Shown here: positions 45,528-55,472 of the stretch, piece after piece
Layout: each line of letters begins with the position of its first letter
Position numbering within the stretch: the first letter of the stretch is position 1
Source: Azospirillum brasilense
GTDB lineage: Bacteria; Pseudomonadota; Alphaproteobacteria; Azospirillales; Azospirillaceae
DNA: 64,000 bases
Assembly (NCBI RefSeq): GCF_001315015.1
Contig: NZ_CP012915.1
Coordinates: 806,001-870,000, forward strand
Reading direction: 5' to 3'
The notes under the pieces: model-generated
Seen by the model: only the letters and a program-made list of their open reading frames with translations
Database searches by the model: none
Told to the model about the DNA's origin: nothing
Translations under genes and position numbers: made by a program

Positions 45528-46343
45528 CTAGCCGAGCAGGACGTCGGTGACGAACTTGACACCCGGATAGGCGAGCGTCAGCAGCAGATAGGCGATCAGC
45601 ACGAGACGCGCCGCCATCCGCCCGCGCACGCCGGTGCGGGCGTGGGCCAGCAGCAACCCGCCGATGACGACGAAGCTGGCGACGGACAGAAGCGTCTTGT
45701 GGTCGGCGCGCAGCAGCGCGCCGGTTTCGTAATAGAGCACCGCCATTCCCGTGGCGAGACCGGCCCCCAGAACCGCCTCCGACGCGCCGAGAAGGTGGAG
45801 CTGCATCCGCTCGCTTTCCGTCACCGGGGGCAGGAAGCGGGTCAGCGGCGTCGGACGTTTCGACTTCAGCGCCCGCTCCTGAAGGAAGGCGGCGAGCGAG
45901 GCCACGGCGGCCATGGTCAGCAGCGCGTAGGTGATGACCGACACGGCGATGTGCAGATCGATCCAGATGCCCGGCGCCCCGCCGCGCAGCACCGGCGCCG
46001 GTGCCTGCTGGGCCAGCGTCGCGAAGGCGCCGACGGTCAGCAGATAGGGCAGCAGCAGCGGCGACAGCCGCCACGCCGACCGGGTCAGCGCGCTCATCGC
46101 CATGAACAGCAGCATGCAGGCGGCGATGGTGATCCACAGCGCGGTGGACAGGCCGGTGTGCCAGCGTCCCGCCACCTGGGTCAGCGCCCAGGCCGCCGGC
46201 CCGGCGAAGCCCAGAACCAGGGCACCCCAGAAATAGGCGGACCGCCCGTCCGCCCCCTGCCCCGCGATCCGGTGGTACGGGTAGATCGACGCCGGCAGCA
46301 AAGCCATCAGCGCGGTCAGGCTGTAGACGATGTTCTGCGACAT
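45528..46343 (-). CDS. CcsA/HemX-like membrane protein (YpjD family, cytochrome c assembly domain)
   Basis: 271 aa with about eight membrane helices. It begins MSQNIVYSLTALMALLPASI. It contains the conserved histidine regions of cytochrome c assembly/CcsA-like proteins (WIDLHIAVSVITYALLTMAA; LRADHKTLLSVASFVVIGGL) and a hydrophobic end (ARLVLIAYLLLTLAYPGVKF). Such proteins are often encoded next to ffh or hemC-type genes and may affect haem or c-type cytochromes; function here is unproven. The frame is open upstream to 46490 and includes an 18-bp tandem duplication, so the start is uncertain. Confidence 0.8.
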   Translation of the reverse strand: MSQNIVYSLTALMALLPASIYPYHRIAGQGADGRSAYFWGALVLGFAGPAAWALTQVAGRWHTGLSTALWITIAACMLLFMAMSALTRSAWRLSPLLLPYLLTVGAFATLAQQAPAPVLRGGAPGIWIDLHIAVSVITYALLTMAAVASLAAFLQERALKSKRPTPLTRFLPPVTESERMQLHLLGASEAVLGAGLATGMAVLYYETGALLRADHKTLLSVASFVVIGGLLLAHARTGVRGRMAARLVLIAYLLLTLAYPGVKFVTDVLLG

Positions 46344-46375
46344 GCGGCGGACCCGTGCCCTTCCCTCTGCGGAAA

Positions 46376-46411
46376 CCCAAAGTCGCTGTTGGACCCAAAG
46401 TCGTTGTTGGA
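46376..46411. repeat. Two tandem copies of an 18-bp unit
   Basis: CCCAAAGTCGCTGTTGGA (46376-46393) is followed directly by the same unit with one change (46394-46411). The unit is six codons long, so it keeps the minus-strand frame open upstream of the CcsA-like gene. Confidence 0.95.
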
Positions 46412-46535
46412 CAAGTCTCTGAAGCTCTTGGCGGAACGCCGGTGAGCGGCTAGGCTCCGCTGCGTCCGGCCGCCATGACGTAAGCGTCACGCGGACGGCC
46501 CGTCAAGCGCGGATACCATAGCCCAAACGGCACGG

Positions 46536-47699
46536 ATGCGTCCCATGTCTTCCTGTATCGCGCTGATCGTCGCCGCCGGAAGCGGCCAGCGTTTCGGCGC
46601 CGAACAGCCCAAGCAGTATCTCGATCTCGCCGGGCAGCCCGTGCTGCGCCGCACGGTCGAGGCCTTCCGCCGCCACCCCAAGGTGAGCGCGGTGCGCGTC
46701 GTCATCAATCCCGCGTTTCGCGATCTCTACGATGCGGCCGTCGCGGGACTGGATCTGCCCGAACCGGTTGCCGGCGGGGCGTCCCGCCAGGATTCGGTGC
46801 GCAATGGGCTGGAGGCGTTGGCCGACTCGGCCCCGGGCCTCGTGCTGATCCACGACGCGGCACGCCCGCTGATCGACTCAGACACCATCAACGCGGTGAT
46901 TGCCGCGCTGGACACCCATCCCGCGGCGCTGGCCGCCGTTCCGGTCGCCGACACGCTGAAGCGCGGGGATGACGGGCTGGTGGCCGGCACGGTGGACCGC
47001 AGCGGCCTGTGGCGCGCCCAAACCCCGCAGGGCTTCCGCTTTCCCGCTATTCTGGCCGCGCATCGCGATGCCGCCGGGCTGGAACTGACCGACGACGCGG
47101 CGGTCGCCGAACGCGCCGGGCTGCCGGTCGCGCTGGTGCCCGCCAGGGAGGAGAATTTCAAGGTGACCACCCCCGACGACCTGACCCGCGCCACCCGCGC
47201 GCTCGACTCCGCCCTGTCCGACATTCGCACCGGATCGGGCTTCGACGTGCACCGCTTCGCCGAGGGCGATCACGTCACGCTCTGTGGCGTGCGGGTGCCG
47301 CACACGCAGCGGCTGGACGGCCATTCGGACGCCGACGTCGGGCTGCACGCGCTGACCGACGCCATCCTGGGCGCGCTGTGCGCCGGGGACATCGGCAGCC
47401 ATTTCCCGCCCAGCGACCCGCAGTGGCGCGGCGCCGACAGCGCTCTGTTCCTGAAACACGCGGCGGAGCTGGTGACGGCGCGCGGTGGGCGGATCGCCCA
47501 TGTCGACGTGACGATCATCTGCGAGCGCCCGAAGGTCGGCCCGCACCGCGAGGCGATGACCGCGCGGGTTGCCGACATCCTGGGCATGCCGGTGGACCGG
47601 GTCAGCGTGAAGGCGACGACGACGGAGCGCCTGGGCTTCACCGGGCGCGGCGAGGGCATCGCGGCGCAGGCGATGGCGACGATCCGTCTGCCAGGATAG
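46536..47699 (+). CDS. ispDF: Bifunctional MEP-pathway enzyme IspD-IspF
   Basis: 387 aa fusion. Residues 1 to about 225 are IspD (MEP cytidylyltransferase): [46 protein letters not shown] and [12 protein letters not shown]. From about 228 it is IspF (MECDP synthase): [14 protein letters not shown], then [20 protein letters not shown] with the zinc-binding His/Asp, and [20 protein letters not shown]. They catalyse the third and fifth steps of isoprenoid precursor synthesis. The fusion is common in alphaproteobacteria. It starts at the ATG at 46536 or 46545. It runs opposite to the dusB-ntr block and is followed by cinA. Confidence 0.96.
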   Translation: MRPMSSCIALIVAAGSGQRFGAEQPKQYLDLAGQPVLRRTVEAFRRHPKVSAVRVVINPAFRDLYDAAVAGLDLPEPVAGGASRQDSVRNGLEALADSAPGLVLIHDAARPLIDSDTINAVIAALDTHPAALAAVPVADTLKRGDDGLVAGTVDRSGLWRAQTPQGFRFPAILAAHRDAAGLELTDDAAVAERAGLPVALVPAREENFKVTTPDDLTRATRALDSALSDIRTGSGFDVHRFAEGDHVTLCGVRVPHTQRLDGHSDADVGLHALTDAILGALCAGDIGSHFPPSDPQWRGADSALFLKHAAELVTARGGRIAHVDVTIICERPKVGPHREAMTARVADILGMPVDRVSVKATTTERLGFTGRGEGIAAQAMATIRLPG

Positions 47700-47770
47700 C
47701 ATGAACCTTCCGTAGCCCTCTCCCAGGACGGAGAGGGGCTGGTTCTGGCACGACGACGAAAGGGACCCGC

Positions 47771-48274
47771 ATGTTTCCCGATCACATCCGCGAGCTCGCC
47801 GCCAAGCTGCTCGCCGAGTACGAGCTGGCCGGCTACACCCTGGCAACCGCCGAATCCTGCACCGGTGGCCTGATCGCGGGGGCACTGACCGACATCGCGG
47901 GCTCATCCAAGGTGGTGGACCGGGGCTTCGTCACCTACTCCAACGTCGCCAAATCCGAGATGCTCGGCGTGCCGCCCAGCCTGATCTACGCCCATGGCGC
48001 GGTCAGCCCGGAGGTGGCGGTGGCCATGGCGGTGGGCGCCCTGGCAAAGTCGAAGGCCGACGTGACGGTGGCGGTGACCGGAGTCGCCGGCCCTGGCGGC
48101 GGAACGCCGGAAAAGCCGGTGGGACGCGTCTACATCGCCACGGCCGTCCGCCGCGGGACCGCCAAACACAAGGAATACACCTTCCCCGGCGACCGCGAGG
48201 CGGTGCGCCTCGCGACCGTGCAGACCGCGCTGGAGCGGCTGCGCACCGCCCGACCGGAAACCGGGATTCGCTGA
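47771..48274 (+). CDS. CinA C-terminal domain protein, nicotinamide-nucleotide amidohydrolase-type
   Basis: 167 aa, a stand-alone CinA C-terminal (PncC-like) domain that deamidates NMN to nicotinate mononucleotide in the pyridine nucleotide cycle. Motifs: TLATAESCTGGLIAGALTDI with the active Ser/Cys region, GFVTYSNVAKSEMLGVP, and VAVTGVAGPGGGTPEKPVGR. It lacks the N-terminal MoaB-like domain. The 71-bp gap after ispDF holds an imperfect hairpin (47714-47740). Convergent with the RatA-like gene. Confidence 0.92.
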   Translation: MFPDHIRELAAKLLAEYELAGYTLATAESCTGGLIAGALTDIAGSSKVVDRGFVTYSNVAKSEMLGVPPSLIYAHGAVSPEVAVAMAVGALAKSKADVTVAVTGVAGPGGGTPEKPVGRVYIATAVRRGTAKHKEYTFPGDREAVRLATVQTALERLRTARPETGIR

Positions 48275-48287
48275 GGGAACACCGGCC

Positions 48288-48755
48288 TCAGGCGGTCCGC
48301 GCCGCGGCCGGCCGGCTGGAGCCGTTGCCGTAGAGCTGGTTGGCGCGGGTCTCGAAGGCCTGCACCATCCGGCGCACCGCCTCGTTGAACAGCACGCCCA
48401 TGATCTTCTGCAGCATCTTCGAACGGAACTCGAAGTCCACGTAGAAATCCACGCAGACGCCGCCCTCGTGCGGGGTGAAGATCCAGTGGTTGTTCAGGTA
48501 CTGGAACGGCCCCTCGGTGTACTGGACGTTGATGCGGCGGTTCGCCTCGTCCAGCTCCACGCGCGAGGTGAAGCGTTCTCGGACCATCTTGAAGCCGATG
48601 ACAAGGTCCGCAAACATCACGTCGCCTTCTCGGCGGCGGATGCGGGCAGCGAGGCACCAGGGCAGGAATTCCGGGTACTTCTCCACATCGGCGACCAGCC
48701 GGTACATCTGCTCCGGCGTGTAGGGAAGAACCTTCTTTTCCGCGTGCGTCGGCAT
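48288..48755 (-). CDS. RatA/COQ10-like START-domain protein
   Basis: 155 aa. SRPBCC fold: LPYTPEQMYRLVADVEKYPE, the FLPWC motif, MFADLVIGFKMVRERFTSRV, and the C-terminal helix LFNEAVRRMVQAFETRA. In mitochondria the homologue COQ10 binds ubiquinone; in E. coli the name RatA refers to a ribosome-association claim. In alphaproteobacteria the usual position directly after lipA, as here (29-bp gap), favours a respiratory or quinone role. Cytosolic. Confidence 0.9.
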   Translation of the reverse strand: MPTHAEKKVLPYTPEQMYRLVADVEKYPEFLPWCLAARIRRREGDVMFADLVIGFKMVRERFTSRVELDEANRRINVQYTEGPFQYLNNHWIFTPHEGGVCVDFYVDFEFRSKMLQKIMGVLFNEAVRRMVQAFETRANQLYGNGSSRPAAARTA

Positions 48756-48784
48756 ACCCGCTCCGTTTCTCTTTCGGCCGCCTC

Positions 48785-49741
48785 TCAGCCCGCCGCTGCC
48801 GCGAGCTTGCGGAGGCGAGCCTCGCGCAGCTTCGCGAAGTCCGCCCCCGCGTGATAGCTGGAGCGGGTCAGCGGCGTCGAGGCCACCATCAGGAAACCCT
48901 TGCCGCGGCCAAGTGTTGCGTAGCTCTGGAATTCTTCCGGAGTCACGAACCGGTCCACCGCCGCGTGCTTGGGCGTCGGCTGGAGGTACTGGCCGATCGT
49001 CATGAAGTCAACATCGGCGGCGCGCAGATCGTCCATCACCTGCCCGACCTCCTCGCGCGTCTCGCCCAGACCGACCATCACGCCGGACTTGGTGAACATC
49101 GACGGGTCCAGCTCCTTCACCCGCGCCAGCAGCTGCAGCGAGGTGAAGTAGCGCGCACCCGGACGGATCGTCGGGTAGAGGCGCGGCGCGGTTTCCAAGT
49201 TGTGGTTGAAGACGTCTGGCTTCGCCTCGACCACCACCTCCACGGCACCCTTCTTCTTCTGGAAGTCGGGGGTGAGAATCTCGATGGTGGTGTCCGGCGA
49301 CGCCGCGCGGATGGCGCGGATGGTCCGGGCGAAATGTTCCGCCCCACCGTCCTCCAGGTCGTCGCGGTCCACCGAGGTGACGACGACGTGGCTCAGCTTG
49401 AGCTGGGCCACCGCCTCCCCCACATTGTCCGGCTCGTGCGGGTCGAGCTGGTCGGGACGGCCGGTGCCGACGTTGCAGAAGGCGCAGCCGCGGGTGCAGA
49501 CGGACCCGAGGATCATGAAGGTCGCGTGCTTGTGCTTCCAGCACTCCCCGATGTTCGGGCAGGCCGCCTCTTCGCACACGGTGTTGAGCTTGAGCCCGCG
49601 CATCAGGTTGCGCGTCTCGTTGTATTCCTGGCTGGTCGGCGCCTTGACGCGAATCCAGCCCGGTTTGCGCTGGATCGGGTTGTCGGGCTTGTGGGCCTTT
49701 TCGGGATGGCGAAGCTTCTCGGGGTGATCGGCCACGGTCAT
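48785..49741 (-). CDS. lipA: Lipoyl synthase LipA
   Basis: 318 aa radical SAM enzyme that inserts two sulfurs into octanoyl groups. The auxiliary cluster ligands are in [13 protein letters not shown], the radical SAM CxxxCxxC in [10 protein letters not shown], and the terminal serine ligand in TRSSYHAG. The substrate proteins are the lipoyl domains encoded upstream (pdhB, pdhC). The start is the ATG at 49741 (MTVADHPEK); the longer frame upstream has no family similarity. 262 bp separate it from lpd, with a hairpin at 49951-49976 but no T-run. Confidence 0.97.
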   Translation of the reverse strand: MTVADHPEKLRHPEKAHKPDNPIQRKPGWIRVKAPTSQEYNETRNLMRGLKLNTVCEEAACPNIGECWKHKHATFMILGSVCTRGCAFCNVGTGRPDQLDPHEPDNVGEAVAQLKLSHVVVTSVDRDDLEDGGAEHFARTIRAIRAASPDTTIEILTPDFQKKKGAVEVVVEAKPDVFNHNLETAPRLYPTIRPGARYFTSLQLLARVKELDPSMFTKSGVMVGLGETREEVGQVMDDLRAADVDFMTIGQYLQPTPKHAAVDRFVTPEEFQSYATLGRGKGFLMVASTPLTRSSYHAGADFAKLREARLRKLAAAAG

Positions 49742-50003
49742 GGTCTGAAGTGCTCCCACGGGCTGCCCGATGGCAGCGCCGATGCTGAACGGTAACGCGC
49801 CGCCTTCCGCGCAAGGGACGGCGCAGGGAAACGGCGCAAGGCCGGCGGACACGGTCCCGCCGGATAGGCCGGAATGACCGACCGGTCAAGTCTGATTATC
49901 GGCCGCGACGAAACAACACCGCCAAAAGGATAACGGAGTCGCAAACGTTGCTCCCCCGCCCCAGAGGGCGAGGGAGAAAACGACCGCCGATCAGACCCGC
50001 CAC

Positions 50004-51401
50004 TTAGAAGTGGATGGCCCGGCCGTAGGCATCAAGAACCGACTCGTGCATCATTTCCGACAGGGTCGGATGCGGGAACACCGTCTGCATCAGCTCCTGC
50101 TCGGTGGTCTCCATGGTCTTGGCGACCGTGTAGCCCTGGATCAGCTCCGTCACCTCGGCGCCGACCATGTGGGCGCCCAGCAGCTCGCCGGTCTTGGCGT
50201 CGAACACGGTCTTCACCATGCCGTCCGCCTCACCCAGAGCGATGGCCTTGCCGTTGCCGATGAAGGGGAAGCGGCCGACGCGGACCTCGTAGCCCGCCTC
50301 CTTCGCCTTCTTCTCGGTCAGACCGACCGACGCGATCTGCGGGTGCGAGTAGGTGCAGCCCGGGATGTTGCGGACGTCCAGCGCGTGCGGGTGCTTGCCG
50401 GCGATGTGCTCGACGGCGATGACGCCCTCGTGGCTGGCCTTGTGGGCGAGCCACGGAGCCCCCGTCACGTCGCCGATGGCGTAGACGCCCGGCTCGTCGG
50501 TCTGGCAGTTGGCGTTGGTCTTGATGTGGCCGCGGTCGGTCTGGACCTTGGTGTTCTCCAGGCCCAGATTCTCCGTGTTCGGCGCGATGCCGACGGCGAG
50601 GATCACGCGGTCGACCGTGATGTCCTCAGTCTTGCCGTTGGCCTCCACCGCCACCGTCACGCTGTCGGCACCCTTGCGCAGGTTGCCCGCCTTGCCGTTG
50701 GTGATGATGCGCATGCCCTGCTTTTCGAACTGCTTGCGGGCGAAGGCCGAGATTTCCTCGTCCTCAACCGGCAGGATGCGGTCCATCACCTCGACCACCG
50801 TCACCTTGGCCCCCAGCTCGTTGTAGAAGCTGGCGAACTCGATGCCGATGGCGCCGGAGCCGATGACCAGCAGCGACTTCGGCGTCGTGTTCGGGGTCAT
50901 CGCCTTGCGGTAGGTCCAGACGAGGTTGCCGTCGTCCTCCAGACCCGGCAGGGTGCGGGCGCGGGCGCCCGTGGCGATGATGATGTTCTTCGCCCCGAAG
51001 GTACCGACCGCCGCACCGCCCTTGGTCACGGCCACCTGCCCCTTGCCGAGCAGCTTGGCCTCGCCCTCGATGACGGCGACCTTGTTCTTCTTCAGCAGGT
51101 GCTTGACGCCGCCGTTGAGCTGCCCCGCGACCTTGCGGGACCGCTGAACGACCTTGTCCAGGTCGAAGGACGGGTTCTGGATGACCAGCCCGTACTCCGC
51201 GGCGTGTTTGGCGTTGCGCAGCACCTCGGCGGAGCGGAGGAGCGCCTTGGTCGGGATGCAGCCCCAGTTGAGGCAGATGCCGCCGAGATTCTCACGCTCC
51301 ACCACCGCGGTGCTGAGGCCGAGCTGGGCGGCGCGGATCGCCGCCACATAGCCGCCCGGACCGCCGCCGATGACGATGAGATCGTAGTTCATGTCAGCCA
51401 T
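50004..51401 (-). CDS. lpdA: Dihydrolipoamide dehydrogenase (E3)
   Basis: 465 aa flavoprotein that reoxidises dihydrolipoyl groups with NAD+. FAD-binding VIGGGPGGYVAAIRAAQLGL, the redox disulfide in GGICLNWGCIPTKALL, NAD-binding LLVIGSGAIGIEFASFY, FAD motif VYAIGDVTG, and the C-terminal active-site His-Glu in VFPHPTLSEMMHESV. The E3 of the PDH complex by context, 13 bp downstream of pdhC. Confidence 0.97.
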   Translation of the reverse strand: MADMNYDLIVIGGGPGGYVAAIRAAQLGLSTAVVERENLGGICLNWGCIPTKALLRSAEVLRNAKHAAEYGLVIQNPSFDLDKVVQRSRKVAGQLNGGVKHLLKKNKVAVIEGEAKLLGKGQVAVTKGGAAVGTFGAKNIIIATGARARTLPGLEDDGNLVWTYRKAMTPNTTPKSLLVIGSGAIGIEFASFYNELGAKVTVVEVMDRILPVEDEEISAFARKQFEKQGMRIITNGKAGNLRKGADSVTVAVEANGKTEDITVDRVILAVGIAPNTENLGLENTKVQTDRGHIKTNANCQTDEPGVYAIGDVTGAPWLAHKASHEGVIAVEHIAGKHPHALDVRNIPGCTYSHPQIASVGLTEKKAKEAGYEVRVGRFPFIGNGKAIALGEADGMVKTVFDAKTGELLGAHMVGAEVTELIQGYTVAKTMETTEQELMQTVFPHPTLSEMMHESVLDAYGRAIHF

Positions 51402-51413
51402 GGTCCGCGCCCC

Positions 51414-52754
51414 TTACAGCAGCATGCTCAGCGGGTCCTCGATCAGCTTCTTGAAAGCCGCGAGGAATTCCGCACCCTGCGCGCCGTCGGCGACGCGGTG
51501 GTCCACGGTGACCGAGACGGTCATCACGGTGGCGATGGCGAGTGCGCCGTTCTTCACGACCGGACGCTGTTCGCCGGCGCCGACCGCCATGATGCAGGCC
51601 TGCGGCGGGTTGATGATCGCCGCAAACTCCCGGATGCCGTACATGCCGAGGTTGGAGATCGAGAAGGTGCCGCCCTGGTACTCTTCCGGCTTCAGCTTGC
51701 CGTCGCGGGCGCGCTCCGCCAGACCCTTCATCTCGTTGGAGATCTCGGCCAGCCCCTTGGTCTCCGCCTTCTTGACGATGGGCGTGATCAGGCCGGTCGG
51801 GGTGGCCACGGCGACCGAGATGTCGACGTGGTCGTAACGGAGGATGGCCTCTTCCGACCAGGCGGCGTTGATGTTCGGGAACTTCTTCAGCGTCAGCGCG
51901 GCGGCGCGGATGATGAAGTCGTTGACCGACAGCTTGTAGTCCTTGGAGCGGGCGTTCAGGTCGGAACGGACCTTCAGCAGCGCGTCCAGTTCGCAGTCGA
52001 TGGCCAGGAAGTAGTCCGGCACCGTCTGCTGCACCTCGGTCAGACGACGGGAGATCGTCTTGCGCATGGAGCTGTTCGGCTGCGCCTTGTAGCGCATGCC
52101 AAGCTTGTCCGAGAGGTCCTTGGCGTCGATGCCCGCGGCCTTCGGAGCCGGAGCGGCGGCGGCCGGCGCAGCCGCCGGGACCGCGGCGGGAGCCGGAGCG
52201 GCAGCCTGCGGAGCGGCGGCCTTGGCGGTGCCGCCGGCCTTGGCGGCCTCGATGTCGGCCTTGACGATGCGGCCGTTCGGGCCGGTGCCCTTGACGGCCT
52301 TCAGGTCGAGACCGGCCTGCTCGGCCAGACGGCGGGCCAACGGGCTGGCGAACACGCGGCCACCGCCCTGGGCGGCGGGAGCCGGAGCAGCCGCGGCCTG
52401 CGGAGCCGGGGCAGCCGCCGAAGCGGAAGCCGCCGGGGCCGGAGCCGCCGCGGGCGCAGCCGCCGGAGCGGGAGCGGGGGCAGCGGCCTTGGCGAGCGCG
52501 CTGTCGTCCTCGCCCTCTTCCAGCAGCACGGCGATCGGGGTGTTCACCGCGACGCCCTGCGTGCCGGCCTGCACGAGGATCTTGCCGAGACGGCCTTCGT
52601 CGGCCGCCTCGACTTCCATGGTGGCCTTGTCGGTTTCGATCTCGGCGATCACGTCGCCGGACTTCACCGCGTCGCCTTCCTTCTTCAGCCACTTCGCGAG
52701 GTTGCCCTCGGTCATGGTCGGAGAGAGGGCGGGCATGAGAATCTGGATGGTCAT
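51414..52754 (-). CDS. pdhC: Pyruvate dehydrogenase E2, dihydrolipoamide acetyltransferase
   Basis: 446 aa. N-terminal lipoyl domain with the modified lysine in [18 protein letters not shown] long Ala/Pro-rich flexible linker (about 90-130) leads to a peripheral subunit-binding domain (FASPLARRLAEQAGLDLKAV). A second Ala/Pro linker follows, then the acyltransferase core (VPDYFLAIDCELDALLKVRS) with catalytic DHRVADG near the end. Forms the core of the complex and transfers acetyl to CoA. 13 bp separate it from pdhB, so the operon is tight. Confidence 0.97.
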   Translation of the reverse strand: MTIQILMPALSPTMTEGNLAKWLKKEGDAVKSGDVIAEIETDKATMEVEAADEGRLGKILVQAGTQGVAVNTPIAVLLEEGEDDSALAKAAAPAPAPAAAPAAAPAPAASASAAAPAPQAAAAPAPAAQGGGRVFASPLARRLAEQAGLDLKAVKGTGPNGRIVKADIEAAKAGGTAKAAAPQAAAPAPAAVPAAAPAAAAPAPKAAGIDAKDLSDKLGMRYKAQPNSSMRKTISRRLTEVQQTVPDYFLAIDCELDALLKVRSDLNARSKDYKLSVNDFIIRAAALTLKKFPNINAAWSEEAILRYDHVDISVAVATPTGLITPIVKKAETKGLAEISNEMKGLAERARDGKLKPEEYQGGTFSISNLGMYGIREFAAIINPPQACIMAVGAGEQRPVVKNGALAIATVMTVSVTVDHRVADGAQGAEFLAAFKKLIEDPLSMLL

Positions 52755-52767
52755 TCGCTCGCCCTCC

Positions 52768-54165
52768 TTACTTGCGGTAGCAGGCCTTCTTCGCCGCTTC
52801 CGCGATGCGGTCGGGCGAAGGAAGGACGAGCTTTTCCAGGTTCGCCGCGTAGGGCATCGGCACGTCGAGGCCGGTCACGCGGATCACCGGGGCGTCCAGA
52901 TAGTCGAAGGCCTGCTCCATCATCAGGGCCGACAGCTCGGCGCCGATGCCGCAGGTCGGCCAGGCCTCCTCGACGGTGACGAGGCGGTTGGTCTTCTTAA
53001 CGGAGTTGACGATCGTCTCGGTGTCGAGCGGACGGATCGTGCGCAGGTCGATGACCTCGGCGCTGATCCCGTCCTTCTCCAGCAGATCGGCGGCGGCGAG
53101 CGCGTAGCTGACCATCAGCGAATGGGCGGTGATCGTCACGTCCGTGCCGGCGCGGCGGATCTTGGCGCGGCCGATCGGAACGATGAAGTCCTCGCTCTCC
53201 GGCACCTCGAAGGACTGGCCGTAGAGGATCTCGTTCTCGAGGAAGATGACCGGGTTCGGATCGCGGATCGCCGACTTCATCAGGCCCTTGAAGTCCGACG
53301 CGCTGTAGGGAGCGACGACCTTCAGGCCGGGCACGCTGGCGTACCAGGGGGTGAAGTCCTGGCTGTGCTGCGCGGCGACGCGGGCGGCCGCACCGTTCGG
53401 GCCGCGGAACACGATCGGGCAGCCCATCTGGCCGCCGGACATGTACAGCGTCTTGGCGGCGGAATTCACGATGTGGTCGATCGCCTGCATCGCGAAGTTG
53501 AAGGTCATGAACTCGACGATCGGGCGCAGGCCGCGGAAGGCCGCACCGACGCCCAGGCCGGCGAAGCCGATCTCGGTGATCGGCGTGTCGATGACGCGGT
53601 CGGCGCCGAATTCCTGGAGCAGGCCCTGCGACACCTTGTAGGCGCCCTGGTACTGCGCGACCTCCTCGCCCATCAGGAAGACGGTCGGGTCGCGGCGCAT
53701 CTCTTCGGCCATGGCGTCGCGCAGCGCTTCGCGGACGGTCTTCTTCACCGTCTTGTCGAAGAACTTGTCCTCGTCCGAGGCCGGCGGCGCGGCGGCCGGG
53801 CCGCTGGCCGGGCCGACCGGCAGGGTGGCCGGGGCGTGGGCGCCCGTGTCCTTCACCACCGGCTCGGCGGCGACCTTCGGGGCCGGCACCGGGGAGCCGG
53901 ACACGGCGTCGGTGACGCTCTCGCCCTCGCCGAGGATCACGGCGATGGGGGTGTTCACGGCGACGTTCTCGGTGCCCTCGGCGACGAGGATCTTGCCGAT
54001 GCGGCCTTCGTCGACCGCCTCGACTTCCATGGTCGCCTTGTCGGTCTCGATCTCGGCGAGCACGTCGCCGGACTTGACCTCGTCACCTTCTTTTTTGACC
54101 CATTTCGCCAGCTTGCCCTCGGTCATGGTGGGCGACAGCGCCGGCATCAGCACTTCGATCGGCAT
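52768..54165 (-). CDS. pdhB: Pyruvate dehydrogenase E1 beta subunit with N-terminal lipoyl domain
   Basis: 465 aa. It starts with a complete lipoyl domain ([20 protein letters not shown]; modified lysine in [16 protein letters not shown]). A linker rich in Pro/Ala/Val (about 85-135) precedes the transketolase-like E1-beta: [40 protein letters not shown] and [20 protein letters not shown]. The extra lipoyl domain on E1-beta is known in alphaproteobacteria and adds a swinging arm. 78 bp downstream of pdhA. Confidence 0.97.
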   Translation of the reverse strand: MPIEVLMPALSPTMTEGKLAKWVKKEGDEVKSGDVLAEIETDKATMEVEAVDEGRIGKILVAEGTENVAVNTPIAVILGEGESVTDAVSGSPVPAPKVAAEPVVKDTGAHAPATLPVGPASGPAAAPPASDEDKFFDKTVKKTVREALRDAMAEEMRRDPTVFLMGEEVAQYQGAYKVSQGLLQEFGADRVIDTPITEIGFAGLGVGAAFRGLRPIVEFMTFNFAMQAIDHIVNSAAKTLYMSGGQMGCPIVFRGPNGAAARVAAQHSQDFTPWYASVPGLKVVAPYSASDFKGLMKSAIRDPNPVIFLENEILYGQSFEVPESEDFIVPIGRAKIRRAGTDVTITAHSLMVSYALAAADLLEKDGISAEVIDLRTIRPLDTETIVNSVKKTNRLVTVEEAWPTCGIGAELSALMMEQAFDYLDAPVIRVTGLDVPMPYAANLEKLVLPSPDRIAEAAKKACYRK

Positions 54166-54243
54166 TCCTCAACCTCCGGCGGCGCGGGTTCACCGGGAGG
54201 CGAAGCCTCCGGCCCTCGGCGCCGCTCCTGCTTATCGTTGTCG

Positions 54244-55260
54244 TCAGGCTTCGACCAGGACGTCCGTCCACAGCTCCGCCGGATCGGGCTCGGGGCTCTG
54301 CTGCGCGAATTCGGCAGCCTCGGTCACCACGGCCTTGACCTCGCGGTCGATCTCTTTGAGCTGGTCCTCGGTCACGTAAGCGCCTTCCAGCAGGACGCGC
54401 TTCAGGTTGTCGATCGGATCGGACTCGCTCCGCATCTTCTCGACCTCCTCCTTGGTCCGGTACTTGGCCGGGTCGGACATCGAGTGGCCGCGGTAGCGGT
54501 AGGTCTTCATCTCGAGGATGACCGGGCCGTTGCCGGCGCGGATGTATTCCACCCACTTGTCGGCGGCCTCGCGGACCTCGAGGACGTCCATGCCGTTGAC
54601 CTGATGGCCGGGAATGCCGTAGGCCGCGCCGCGCTGGTGCAGCTCGCCCGCCGAGGCGCGCTCCTGCGAGGTGCCCATGGCGTACTTGTTGTTCTCGATC
54701 ACGTAGAGCACCGGCAGCTTCCACAGAGCCGCCATGTTGAAGCTCTCGTAAACCTGACCCTGGTTGATGGCGCCGTCGCCGCAATAGACCGCGGACAGGC
54801 CGTCATCCTTGTTGTACTTGTGCGAGAAGGCGAGACCGGTGCCCAGCGGGACCTGCGCGCCGACGATGCCGTGGCCGCCGTAGAAGTTCTTCTCGCGGCT
54901 GAACATGTGCATCGAGCCGCCCTTGCCCTTGGAGTAGCCTCCACGGCGGCCGGTCAGCTCGGCCATCACGCCCTTCGGGTCCATGCCGCAGGCCAGCATG
55001 TGGCCATGGTCACGGTAGCTGGTGATGACGTCGTCGTTGTCCTTCAGCGCGGCCTGGATGCCGACCACAACGGCCTCCTGGCCGATGTAGAGGTGGCAGA
55101 AACCGCCGATGAGGCCCATGCCGTAGAGCTGGCCCGCCTTCTCCTCGAAGCGGCGGATCAGCAGCATCTCGCGGTAGTACTTGATCAGGTCCTCGGTCGA
55201 AGCGGCCTGCTTCGAAGCGGAGTCAGTCTGCGCCTTCGGACGGCGTCGTGACGCGGCCAT
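54244..55260 (-). CDS. pdhA: Pyruvate dehydrogenase E1 alpha subunit
   Basis: 338 aa ThDP-dependent subunit. ThDP motif GDGAINQGQVYESFNMAALW (GDG...N), FCHLYIGQEAVVVGIQAAL, SYRDHGHMLACGMDPKGVMA, GKGGSMHMFSREKNFYGGHG, and the phospho-loop-like RYRGHSMSDPAKYR. Start ATG 55260 with GGGGAGGAAAC. First gene of pdhA-pdhB-pdhC-lpd. The upstream region contains two 13-bp direct repeats that may be an operator. Confidence 0.97.
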   Translation of the reverse strand: MAASRRRPKAQTDSASKQAASTEDLIKYYREMLLIRRFEEKAGQLYGMGLIGGFCHLYIGQEAVVVGIQAALKDNDDVITSYRDHGHMLACGMDPKGVMAELTGRRGGYSKGKGGSMHMFSREKNFYGGHGIVGAQVPLGTGLAFSHKYNKDDGLSAVYCGDGAINQGQVYESFNMAALWKLPVLYVIENNKYAMGTSQERASAGELHQRGAAYGIPGHQVNGMDVLEVREAADKWVEYIRAGNGPVILEMKTYRYRGHSMSDPAKYRTKEEVEKMRSESDPIDNLKRVLLEGAYVTEDQLKEIDREVKAVVTEAAEFAQQSPEPDPAELWTDVLVEA

Positions 55261-55321
55261 GTTTCCTCCCCAGGGTTTATGCAGCGACGGCAAGCGAACA
55301 GCCAGGGCTGCAGCACGTTGC

Positions 55322-55353
55322 GAGGGTACATCCCACTTATGAGGGTGCATCCC
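55322..55353. promoter_or_regulatory. Direct repeats upstream of pdhA
   Basis: GAGGGTACATCCC (55322-55334) and GAGGGTGCATCCC (55341-55353) are spaced 19 bp start to start, about two helical turns, 62-93 bp before the pdhA start codon. They may be binding sites for a regulator; none is identified. Confidence 0.45.
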
Positions 55354-55472
55354 CCTCGCACCGGAAGCGGATGCGGGGCGCACAGTACACGACAAGCGCA
55401 CGAGACGCAAATATCTGTTTTTAAACGCGAAATTCGGCGTTAACCGGCTTTCGGTTAATTCACTGATATGAC

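Noticed and set aside
47714..47740. Terminator after ispDF
   Set aside because: The AGCCCTCTCC/GGAGAGGGGCT hairpin has a bulge and no T-run; it resembles the same class of intergenic palindromes.
49951..49976. Terminator between lpd and lipA
   Set aside because: The CTCCCCCGCCC/GGGCGAGGGAG hairpin has one mismatch and no T-run on either strand; it is more likely a dispersed intergenic palindrome.
55440..55458. Terminator of the FtsB-like gene (TTAACCG-N5-CGGTTAA)
   Set aside because: The stem is only 7 bp, AT-rich and without a T-run in the correct direction.
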